Shown in pieces: positions 44,746-53,090 of a DNA stretch of 64,000 bases (position 1 is the stretch's first letter; each line of letters begins with the position of its first letter). Origin of the DNA: Kamptonema formosum PCC 10802 (lineage in GTDB: Bacteria; Cyanobacteriota; Cyanobacteriia; Cyanobacteriales; Oscillatoriaceae); contig NZ_KB235948.1 in the NCBI RefSeq assembly GCF_000332335.1, positions 6,235,215 to 6,299,214 on the forward strand. Direction: 5' to 3'. The position numbers were made by a program, and so were the translations under genes. Under the pieces are notes generated by a model. The model was not told the origin of the DNA and ran no database searches. It was given only the letters and a program-made list of their open reading frames with translations.

Positions 44746-47538
44746 CTAGTGGCGGGGAAAACGCTCTGCCAAAAATCTCTTGGCATCCTCTTTCCCGGCA
44801 ATCGCCCCATCCAGCGCCCCCGCCAGCAACTCATCCAGGATGCGCTTGAAATCGCGCCCCGGTTTGTACCCCAGCGCCTTCAAGTCATGGCCATTCAGCG
44901 GCGGCTGAACCCGCGACCAGTTAATGATATACTGCCAAATGAGCCGGCGCACTGCCCTCGGACCGCCCACCGCAATCAAAATCAAAGTTGGCAGCTCATA
45001 CCGGCGCAGCAGCCGCACAATTTCACTCGGGCGGGCGCATTTCGGCAAACATTCCATCACCTCAACTTCTGCTGCAGCCAAATCCCGCAGCCTCTGCATA
45101 CTATCCTCTGACAGCTGCAGGTTTTTCGCCACCGGCTCGCGATATTCCGCCGCCAAATAAGCAATTAACACTTCCAGCCGCATTTGCCAGTGGTGGAAAG
45201 TTCCCTCAACATCATAGCGCCGCAAACAGCGGTCTGTCAAACGCAGCTTTTTCCACAAAGGCTCATCCAGCTGCAGCGTCGGGTGGATGCACTTGAGCGC
45301 TCCCAAATCGTCTAGCATCTGCAGCGCCGGCTTCCAGTACGCCGCCTGCAAAATATATTTTAGCTCGGTTTTCAGCCTGGTTTCCAGCGCCGGCATGCGG
45401 TTGAAATGCCCTTGCGTGCGGTCATAAATTCCGCTTTCAATCGCGTGGCGGATATACCCTTCCGTCTGCGGATCAATTTCAAATCCCAGTTTCACAGCAA
45501 ACCGCACGGCGCGGTAAATCCGCGTCGGATCTTCAATAAAACTATTAGCGTGCAAAACGCGAATCTGGCGCGATCTCAAATCCAGCAACCCGCCAAAAAA
45601 ATCCAGCAGTTCGCCAGCGCGGGGTGCAGTCAGGCGCACCGCTAGGGCGTTGATCGTAAAATCGCGCCGGTACAGATCCTGGCGAATCGAAGACGCTTCG
45701 ACTTCCGGGTTGGCGGCTGGGTAAGGATAGAATTCGGTTCTGGCGGTGGCGATATCCACCCACAGCGAGTCCAGCACCGGATCTTTGTGCCACAGGAGGG
45801 CAGCAGTTTGAAATTGCCCGTGAATGTCCAAGCGGGCACCGGGGTAGAGTTTTTGCAGGGCTTTAGCCAGTTGCACACCGGCACTCCCGGAATTTGGCAT
45901 GCCGGGATTTGGGGATTTGGGGAATTCTGAGGGGTGATAGCCGTCTACTACGAGGTCAATGTCGCTGAGCGCCCGCACTTCATCGGGGTTAGCCAGCAGT
46001 AAATCGCGCACTGCTCCTCCGACGAGATACAGCTGGCAGCCCAACTCTCCTGCTAGTTTAGCGGCGGTGGCGAGCAGCTGCCACAATTCGGGAGCGATGC
46101 GCTGGCGCAGTTGCTCGCTGACGGATGTGCGCGTTGGGGTGGTGGGGCAGCTGCGCAAGGGAGGGCACGCTTTGGGCAGCTTCAATTGGTGCAATTCTCG
46201 CAGCACGTCGGTGCGGGTGACTATGCCCACGAGCTGCCCGTTTTCCAGCACCGGCAGCCGCCCGATATCGTATGTTACCATCAGGGCTTCAATTTCTGGC
46301 AGGGGGGTGTCTGGGGTGATGGTTTTCAGGTTGCTTGTCATGTAGCCTTTCACCGGCGCGTGGGAAAAGCCGTGGTGCAGGGCGATGTCGAGATCGCGGC
46401 GGGAAATGACGCCGGCTAGGGAGTCGCTGGCGTCTACAACGGATAAGCCGGAGTGCCCGTAGCGCAATAAGATTCTCTGGGCTTCGTGAATGGTGGTTTC
46501 GGGGCGGATGGTGCGTACCGGCGAGGACATTAGCTCTCTGGCTATCGGCGGCATTGGAATTTGGGCTTTGAAGTCCTCTACGAGCCGGTGGAAGGTGGCG
46601 GTTGTGTCGCCCTTGAGGACGAGGGAGGCGGCTCTGGGATGTCCACCGCCGCCCAGGGGTTTGAAGAGTTCGTTGAGGTTGGTGCCGGCGATGCGGGAGC
46701 GCCCAATGACGCTCAAGCGCTGATCGCCGGTGGTGCGCAGGGGGTAGCGGTTGGCGAGCAGCAGGGCGTCGCTTTCGGTGAGGTCGGTTAATTCTGAGGC
46801 TAAGCTGGACATTCCGGGGACGTATGCCGGTGTTTCCAGCAGCACCCAGGAAACAGTGTAGCCGGATACGGTTTCGGTTTGCAGCTGTTCTAGGGCGAGG
46901 GTGAGGAGTTCTTGCAGGTGGGGGGACAAACCGGGGTCAGCGTATTCGGAGATTACTGGCAAGCTGGCTCCTTGTTGCATTAGCCAAGCGAGTGCTAGGG
47001 CGTCTCGGGTGGTGGAGTGATCGAAGGTGAGGGAGCCGGTATCGGCGTGGATGCCGAGCGCCATTACGGTGGCTTCGGAGGGGGTGAGGATTTGGGGATT
47101 TGGGGAGGAGGGAATAGGGGTTTTGGGGAGGAGGGTGCCGGTGGTTGCGGCACGCTGCAGTTGCTCGACGATTAGGGTGGTGCAGGAACCGACTGGCTCG
47201 ATTTGGGTGCGAGTGGCGGGGATGTCTGAAAGCAGTTCTGTGTGGTGGTCTATGATGGCAATTTCTGTTAGGTCGGGGAGGTCGAGCCACTCGGCTGCTT
47301 TGCCGAGCCGGTCGCGCAGCTGGGTGTCTACGATGGTGAGGGAGCGTATTTTTTTGGCGCTGACTGACCGGCGTTCTATGAGGGGGTATTCGTCGCGGTG
47401 CAGTGCTAGGAAATCTCGCACGGTGGGGTGGGTTCCGCCGGTGAGTACGATGCGAGCCCCCGGTTGCAGCCGGGTCAGTCCCACCGCTGCGCCGAGGGTG
47501 TCAAAATCTGCTGTTGTGTGGCACAGGACGAGATCCAT
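44746..47538 (-). CDS. tRNA nucleotidyltransferase/poly(A) polymerase with DHH and two CBS domains
   Basis: A 930-residue fusion. Residues 1-325: DHH phosphoesterase-like domain (CHTTADFDTLG, AIIDHHTE, DHHA1 PLGGGGHPRAAS). Residues 333-455: two CBS domains, probable adenosine-ligand sensors. Residues about 475-930: class II nucleotidyltransferase with LYLVGGAVRDLL, catalytic SDIDLV (Asp526, Asp528), RRDFTINALA, and the ARPSEIVRLLRRYELP tail. It should add A or CCA to tRNA 3' ends. Two inserts (residues about 137-151 and 537-553, both rich in Pro, Ser, Asn) are encoded by GGGGATTTGGGGA-like heptamers kept in frame. Cyanobacterial relatives share the DHH-CBS-CBS layout; which step (A or CC) cannot be told. 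Confidence 0.93.
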   Translation of the reverse strand: MDLVLCHTTADFDTLGAAVGLTRLQPGARIVLTGGTHPTVRDFLALHRDEYPLIERRSVSAKKIRSLTIVDTQLRDRLGKAAEWLDLPDLTEIAIIDHHTELLSDIPATRTQIEPVGSCTTLIVEQLQRAATTGTLLPKTPIPSSPNPQILTPSEATVMALGIHADTGSLTFDHSTTRDALALAWLMQQGASLPVISEYADPGLSPHLQELLTLALEQLQTETVSGYTVSWVLLETPAYVPGMSSLASELTDLTESDALLLANRYPLRTTGDQRLSVIGRSRIAGTNLNELFKPLGGGGHPRAASLVLKGDTTATFHRLVEDFKAQIPMPPIARELMSSPVRTIRPETTIHEAQRILLRYGHSGLSVVDASDSLAGVISRRDLDIALHHGFSHAPVKGYMTSNLKTITPDTPLPEIEALMVTYDIGRLPVLENGQLVGIVTRTDVLRELHQLKLPKACPPLRSCPTTPTRTSVSEQLRQRIAPELWQLLATAAKLAGELGCQLYLVGGAVRDLLLANPDEVRALSDIDLVVDGYHPSEFPKSPNPGMPNSGSAGVQLAKALQKLYPGARLDIHGQFQTAALLWHKDPVLDSLWVDIATARTEFYPYPAANPEVEASSIRQDLYRRDFTINALAVRLTAPRAGELLDFFGGLLDLRSRQIRVLHANSFIEDPTRIYRAVRFAVKLGFEIDPQTEGYIRHAIESGIYDRTQGHFNRMPALETRLKTELKYILQAAYWKPALQMLDDLGALKCIHPTLQLDEPLWKKLRLTDRCLRRYDVEGTFHHWQMRLEVLIAYLAAEYREPVAKNLQLSEDSMQRLRDLAAAEVEVMECLPKCARPSEIVRLLRRYELPTLILIAVGGPRAVRRLIWQYIINWSRVQPPLNGHDLKALGYKPGRDFKRILDELLAGALDGAIAGKEDAKRFLAERFPRH

Positions 47539-47796
47539 TGAAGCTCTGCTTTTTGATGGGTGGTGCTGATCTAAAAGTAACGCAAGCTACATTGACATAA
47601 TCAGGTGACGCCGCGCCGGCTGTGCGACTGCGGGGATTGCGCCTGGAAAGCGCTGTTTTTCGCGACAGCGCCGGCGGTTTGGCTGGTGTGCCAGCGATTC
47701 AATCAGGACGTCGCGCTCGAACGCCGGTGGGATGAACCCCACGCAAGCCTCTATCTGTAGGGTGGGTAACGCGATAGCGTCACCGTGCCCTACGGA
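47539..47796. other. Short intergenic region, no confident gene
   Basis: A 74-codon minus-strand frame is not recognisable. GTAGGGTGGGTAACGCGATA is a dispersed hairpin type seen also at 13847. Confidence 0.4.
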
Positions 47797-47960
47797 TATA
47801 GCAGCAGTCATATTGGTTAGAACAATAGAAGCTTCCGAAGCTCTGGAGCAAGGGAGGCCGGAATGTAGGTTTCCTAAATTCTTACTGTTATATAGACGTA
47901 GGGCAGGCGTCCCGCCTGTCCTGAAGGTCTAATGTTCTAACCTAAGTGCATACTGCTATA
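47797..47960 (+). repeat. TATAGCAG element, subfamily I, first of a tandem pair
   Basis: Full copy; its final TATA is shared with the following element. Confidence 0.92.
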
Positions 47961-48122
47961 TAGCAGTAGTCATATGGGTTAAGACAATAGGAGCTTCGGG
48001 AGCTCTGGAGCAAGGGAGGCCGAAATGTAGGTTTCCTAAATGCCTGCTGCGATATAGACGTAGGGGGGGCGTCCCGCCTGTCCTGAAAGTCTAATGTTCT
48101 AACCTAAGTGCATACTGCTATA
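47959..48122 (+). repeat. TATAGCAG element, subfamily I, second of a tandem pair
   Basis: Same orientation as the preceding copy and joined through TATATAG, as if inserted at the TA of its end. Divergence from the first copy (CATATGGGTTAAGACAATAG) shows it is not a fresh duplication. Confidence 0.9.
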
Positions 48123-48153
48123 AAGTCACAGTCTCAGGCAGAATCAGTTCAAC

Positions 48154-48383
48154 TTAAGCAGCCTTCTGAGCAGCCTTCAGGGACTTAGCTGGTTTTGCCG
48201 GCACCTTGGCTGTAGCCGGTTCCGTTCCCTCCTCCCCGATAAAATAGCACCGCAACTTCTTTGCCAGAATGGCCCGCGCCTTGGAGATGCGCTTGCAGAC
48301 ATTCGGGTAGGTAACCTTTTGCCTTTCGACTATCTCTTCATGAGACAGTTCTTCATAAAATGTCAAGACAGCTCTAACACCGC
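48154..48383 (-). pseudogene. Sigma-70 region 4 fragment (ECF-like sigma factor C-terminus)
   Basis: The frame encodes RAVLTFYEELSHEEIVERQK followed by VTYPNVCKRISKARAILAKK, the helix-turn-helix of region 4 that reads the -35 element. It ends in a Lys/Ala-rich tail. Upstream codons remain open for a few residues but no region 2 or start is present, so most of the gene is gone. Could be expressed from TTG at 48366 as a 70-residue protein, which seems unlikely. Confidence 0.75.
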
Positions 48384-48959
48384 TTTCGGCATCCCAACAC
48401 CGGCATAAAGGCGGGAAAATTTTTTACAAAAGGGATTGACATTACGGGTCAGTTGTGCTATAAATATTACATCTCACCGGCACCGGGACAGCAGCCCTAA
48501 AAAACCCACTCTTAAAGGGTAACTCTCTCAGGCTAAAATCTGTCTGCGGTTAAATTAAGATGGGAAAGTGGCGTGTTAGCTGGCTGGACACATTCCCCCC
48601 TGTGGGGCGGACACTATCTGGCAGTCAACCTTATTAATATGTGCCCTAGAGATTTCCGAAGCGGGGGCGGGGGATGCCGGTGCCCGGAGAGCCAGTATTG
48701 TAGCCAATAGCCAGTTCTGTTTCTTCTCGTAATTGTGTGTGAGCGAATAAAAAATAACAGATGATGCAATTTTTCAGGGGCAGATAAAAAAATATTAAAC
48801 CGTCATGCCCCTCAGTTAGGGCAATCCGTGAACCCGGTTCACCGCGTCTTGTGAAATGGCTGGAGCAAGAGTTGCATTTAGCACCTCTTCTTCCCCACAC
48901 CAGGCGGCAAAACTTGGCCGATCTCAAATTTCCAGAGCCACAAGTTAAAATCGAAATTT
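48384..48959. other. Intergenic region upstream of the adhesin gene
   Basis: No gene with family features. TTGACATTACGGGTCAG at about 48436 with TATAAATAT at 48459 is a possible plus-strand promoter (17-base class spacing), but it lies 500 bases from the next start. Confidence 0.45.
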
Positions 48960-51357
48960 ATGCCAATTGCTCAATTATTTCCCGGCACCGCACCCAGTGA
49001 AGACGGCACCACTGCTATCACCGGCAATTTTACCGTCACCCTCGACGCACCGGCAACGGCAGGGGGGTTAACGGTGGTTTATGCAGTAAGCACCGCTACT
49101 TCCGGCACCGACTACACTGCGCTGTCGGGAACAGTTACTTTTGCGCCCTCAGAAACCGCAGCCACCATTATAGTGACGCCGATGAACGACCTTTGACCCC
49201 GGCGAGACAGTCAGCATTACCCTCACCGACACCGCAGAGTACAGCGCCGGAACCGCCGCCACAGCTGAGCTGACGATTGCGGATAATGATGTTGCCAATA
49301 CTGCCCCAACCATTGATAAAAATGCCGGTTTAACAGTTGCGGAAGGCGCGCCAGATCAAACGATTGGCAATACGGCTCTCAATGTCACGGATGCCGAACA
49401 AACGGCAGCGCAACTGACATATACCGTCACGACTTTGCCGGCACAAGGCACTCTGCTGCTAAATGGCACCGCTGTGGCAGTTAACGGCACTTTCACCCAA
49501 GCTGATATTGATGCCGGCACACTCACTTACACTCACAATGGCAGCGAAACGGCGAGCGACAGTTTCACCTTTACAGTTGCCGACGGTGCCGGTGGCACTG
49601 TTGCTGATAAGACTTTCAATATTACTGTCACTCCCGTCAACGACGCGCCAACCGCCGGCACAATTGCCAATCAATCCGCAACCCAAGATACTGCCTTCAG
49701 TTTCACTATTCCCACCGGCACCTTCACAGATGTTGACGCGAGAGACACCTTAAGCTATAATGCCACACTCGCTGAAGGCAGTGGCTTGCCGGCATGGCTG
49801 ACATTTGACGCCGCAACGAATACTTTTTCTGGCACGCCGGCGAATGAAAATGTCGGCACAATCAGCATTAAGGTAACGGCGACAGATAGTGCCGGTGCAA
49901 CCGCAGAAAGCACCTTTGACTTGACAGTAGCCAATATCAACGACGCGCCAACCGCCGGCACAATTGCCAATCAATCCGCAACCCAAGATACTGCCTTCAG
50001 TTTCGCTATTCCCGCCGGCACCTTCACAGATGTTGACGCGAGAGACACCTTAAGCTATAATCCCACACTCGCTGAAGGCAGTGGCTTGCCGGCATGGCTG
50101 ACATTTGACGCCGCAACGAATACTTTTTCTGGCACGCCGGCGAATGAAAATGTCGGCACAATCAGCATTAAAGTAACGGCGACAGATAGTGCCGGTGCAA
50201 CCGCAGAAAGCACCTTTGACTTGACAGTAGCCAATATCAACGACGCGCCAACTGTAGCGAATCAGATTGGTGACACCACTGCAACTGCCGGCATACCGTT
50301 CAGCTTCACGATTCCTGGCAACACCTTCGCAGATGTTGACATTGGAGACAGTTTAAGCTATAATGCAGCGTCTCTTCCCGACTGGTTGAGCTTTGACGAA
50401 TTCACCGGCATCTTCTCTGGTACACCAGCTTCTGGGGATGCCGGCAGTTTCAACATTGAAGTGACGGCAACGGATGCTGCCGGTGCGTCTGTTAGCGATA
50501 GTTTTAACCTGACAATTTCTCCAGCACCGACGCCGGCACCCACACCGGCACCGATTCCGACGCCGGCACCGATTCCGGTACCGGCACCGATTCAAACGCC
50601 GGCAGCGACACCGACACCGATTCCAGCGCCGGCACCCGCGCCGGCACCCAGCCCAACTCCGAACACGGGCACGGACGGGACATTCACTCCCACTCCAGGA
50701 CATGACTTCTTCTGTGCGAGCGACAGCAATAATTATGTGATTGCCGACGACATCCTCTGCGGCGACACCGGCAGCGATACTGTCAGTGGCGACGACGGCA
50801 ACGACTTGCTGTTTGGCGGTAAGGGCGACGATCTGCTCGATGGCGGGAATGGTGACGATACAGTCTTTGGCGGTCAGGACAGCGACACCCTTACTGGCGG
50901 CACCGGCAACGATATCCTCTGCGGCGACGCTGGTAACGACAGCCTCAGCGGTGGCGATGGCAATGACCTGATGTTTGGCGGAAGCGAGGCGGACACTGTT
51001 GATGGGGGTGCCGGCAGCGATACCCTGATCGGCGGTAAAGGCGCTGACACCCTCACCGGCGGTGATGGCAATGACATCCTCACCGGCGACACTGGCAGCG
51101 ACATCCTCACCGGCGGCACCGGCAGCGATTTCTTTGTCTTGACACCTGGCGAAGGAACTGATATAATCACCGACTTTGAAAATGGCACCGATTTCTTGGT
51201 GTTGACCGGCGGCTTGCAATTCGGGCAGCTGACGCTTATCTCTGGGAGCACTGCCACCAGCATCGCCATTACCAGCACGGGTGAGCTGCTTGCCATGCTC
51301 AATAGAGTGGATGTTAACCTCATCGGGATCGAGGATTTCACCACCCTGCAGTCCTAA
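48960..51357 (+). CDS. RTX/cadherin-like adhesin with a frameshift near residue 77
   Basis: Calx-beta domain first (LTVVYAVSTATSGTDYTALS). At about 49191 the frame breaks: the first frame hits TGA at 49194, while the +1 frame continues FDPGETVSITLTDTAEYSAG without a stop to 51357. Next come a CSPG/cadherin-like repeat, two nearly identical 100-residue putative-Ig repeats, a diverged third, a Pro-Thr-Ala linker, then RTX nonapeptides (GGNGDDTVFGG, GGTGNDILCGD) and a C-terminal region typical of type I secretion. There is no signal peptide, as expected for RTX proteins. Calcium-dependent surface adhesion is inferred. The break may be a real mutation, a sequencing error or recoding. No secretion genes are near. 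Confidence 0.85.
49641..50240 (+). repeat. Two 300-bp direct repeats within the adhesin gene
   Basis: Unit 1 is 49641-49940, unit 2 is 49941-50240; they differ at only about four positions. A third unit from 50241 has diverged. Each encodes one 100-residue Ig/cadherin-like domain. Confidence 0.95.
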
Positions 51358-51370
51358 TCCCCCTACTGCG

Positions 51371-51396
51371 GTGGGGCTAGCATTAGCCCGCCCCAC
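51371..51396. terminator. Hairpin downstream of the adhesin gene
   Basis: GTGGGGCTA...TAGCC and CCCCAC form an imperfect stem 14 bases past the stop. There is no T-run. No gene lies in 51358-51672. Confidence 0.45.
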
Positions 51397-51672
51397 TGGC
51401 TCTTGACTTCCAGAAGCTGGCGACTGTAGGGCAACGTCTCTGAGTGCCGGTTGAATTAATCTTGAATGAGAAGTGTCAGACAGCAACGGAGAAAGTTACT
51501 GCCTAAATCTGGCACCGTTTTCGCGAACTCGGGGAAAAACTAATCAAACGTAATTTTAGCAAGGTGGGTGGAAAGCGGGAGGGAGGTGCGGGCTGTCAGC
51601 GGTACGGGTGAGGCAAGATCCCATTAAACTGGATACTAGAAATCGAACCCGCAGTTAACCTCTTGATATCGC

Positions 51673-51945
51673 ATGTACATTATTGACGTGGCCTTGAAAC
51701 TCAGCCCCCTGCCGGTGTCGGTGCAGCGCAAGTCAGCTGAGGATGCCGAGGCGCTCTACCAGGAAATCGTAGAAGCGATGCGCACCGGCCACCCCCAAAT
51801 TTTGGAGATCGCCTGCGATCAGGTGCCTGACAAAAAAGTCAGCCTCCTGAGCAGCGAGATTTGCGCCATTCAGAAGTATCAGAAATCCAGCACAACAGCG
51901 GCTTCTGGCAGAGCCCCCGGTTTCGCCGCTGCCCTAGTGGAATGA
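51673..51945 (+). CDS. UPF0367 family protein
   Basis: A 90-residue conserved cyanobacterial protein. Diagnostic blocks: MYIIDVALKLSPLPVSVQRK, SAEDAEALYQEIVEAMRTG, then DKKVSLLSSEICAIQKYQKS. Function is unknown in the family. Its TGA overlaps the ATG of the following ABC ATPase (ATGA), so the two are translationally coupled, a hint of shared function that has not been tested here. Confidence 0.92.
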   Translation: MYIIDVALKLSPLPVSVQRKSAEDAEALYQEIVEAMRTGHPQILEIACDQVPDKKVSLLSSEICAIQKYQKSSTTAASGRAPGFAAALVE

Positions 51946-52652
51946 GAGAGCCCGCTTCCCGGGAATCAGAGGCACCGGCGATAGCGGTGCGGCAGCTGTG
52001 CTTCAGCTGGCCAAAGGGAGAGCCGGTGTTAAAATCGTGCTCTCTACAAGTGCCCAAAGGCGAATTTTGGATGCTTTTGGGCACAAACGGCAGCGGCAAA
52101 TCAACGTTGCTGAGATTGCTGGCCGGTCTGTTGCGCCCGCTCTCAGGCGAGATTGAGATCTCCAAGCGGGTGGGGTTTGTCTTCCAAAACCCAGATCACC
52201 AGCTGGTGATGCCCACCGTGGGCGCGGATGTGGCCTTTGGCCTGGTGGAGGAAAACCTCTCGCAAGTTCAAGTGCGGGCTCGGGTGAGAGAGGCGCTGAC
52301 TGCAGTCAATCTCCAGCTGCTAGAGCGCCGGCCTATTTACGCCCTCAGTGGCGGGCAAAAACAGCGGGTGGCCATTGCCGGCGCTATCGCGCGTCACTGT
52401 GAGGTGTTGCTGCTGGACGAGCCCACCGCCTTGCTCGATCCCGACAGCCAGCTAGACCTAGTGCAGCAAGTGAGTTCCTTGGTAAAAAGCCGGGGATTAA
52501 CTGCTCTGTGGGTGACTCACCGGCTCGACGAGTTGAACTATTGCGATGGAGCCTTCCTGCTAGAGCGGGGCCAAGTCGTAGAGCGTGGCCATCCAGCGCG
52601 TCTGAAGCCGCGCCTGATGCAAACTCAGGAGACGATCTCAGAAAAGGAGTGA
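51942..52652 (+). CDS. ABC transporter ATPase, CbiO/EcfA-like
   Basis: Nucleotide-binding subunit of 236 residues from ATG 51942. Walker A LGTNGSGKST (47-55), the Q-loop FQNPDHQLVMPTVGADVAFG typical of cobalt/energy-coupling-factor ATPases, signature ALSGGQKQRVAIAGA, Walker B VLLLDEPT and H-loop WVTHR. The longer frame beginning at 51861 overlaps the upstream gene and is rejected. No membrane subunit or substrate-binding component is adjacent, so the transported vitamin or metal cannot be named. Stop-start overlap with the UPF0367 gene. Confidence 0.92.
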   Translation: MREPASRESEAPAIAVRQLCFSWPKGEPVLKSCSLQVPKGEFWMLLGTNGSGKSTLLRLLAGLLRPLSGEIEISKRVGFVFQNPDHQLVMPTVGADVAFGLVEENLSQVQVRARVREALTAVNLQLLERRPIYALSGGQKQRVAIAGAIARHCEVLLLDEPTALLDPDSQLDLVQQVSSLVKSRGLTALWVTHRLDELNYCDGAFLLERGQVVERGHPARLKPRLMQTQETISEKE

Positions 52653-53001
52653 GAGGCGCAGCCCCTCGCTCCCCCTCCGGCCCTGACTGCTGCCGGTGGC
52701 GCTTTGGCTGCCATGCGCGACGCGCCACAAAAGCTCCCGCCGCACGCCTCAACTATCATATCCGGTCAATTTGCGATCTAAATTTTTACTGTGGCTCTTC
52801 CTTGTTTCAACGCCTTGGCGTCCCTTCACGGGAGCGGTTCATTATTAAAGTTAATCAATCAGACGTAATATTCCCGTCCCTCTCACCAGCTCGCGCCAAG
52901 ATTGGGATGGGAATTGACCCCAGATGAATTCGCCACCCGCATGCGGAAGGCTGCCGGTGGCCGAACTGCCGGCAAGACGTGCCAAAATAAAGCCGTGCGG
53001 C
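52653..53001. other. Intergenic region upstream of nblS
   Basis: No gene is supported. The stretch holds GC-rich sequence with TTAATCAATCAGACGTAATA near 52850. Confidence 0.45.
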
Positions 53002-53007
53002 TATAAT
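53002..53007 (+). promoter_or_regulatory. TATAAT -10 upstream of nblS
   Basis: GGCTATAATG gives a perfect -10 about 85 bases before the first possible nblS start. No good -35, suggesting an activator or alternative sigma factor. Confidence 0.5.
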
Positions 53008-53023
53008 GTCGGAGACGAGCCCA

Positions 53024-53072
53024 CTGCTGCCCCACAGGTTTTCCCGTTTCCCGTTCAGGGAACAGGCAGCAG
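53024..53072 (+). promoter_or_regulatory. Nested stem-loop in the nblS 5' leader
   Basis: Outer arms CTGCTGCC and GGCAGCAG; inner arms GTTTCCC and GGGAAC. It would fold in the leader just before the start region and could affect translation. Confidence 0.45.
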
Positions 53073-53090
53073 CCATCTGGCATCCCAAGT

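Noticed and set aside
47587-47811. 74-codon minus-strand frame
   Set aside because: Starts inside a repeat element and matches no family I recognise.
48646-48927. 93-codon minus-strand frame upstream of the adhesin
   Set aside because: No recognisable features; could be real but cannot be supported.
50353-51486. 377-codon minus-strand frame across the RTX region
   Set aside because: Mirror of the repetitive RTX codons; low complexity and no recognisable domain.
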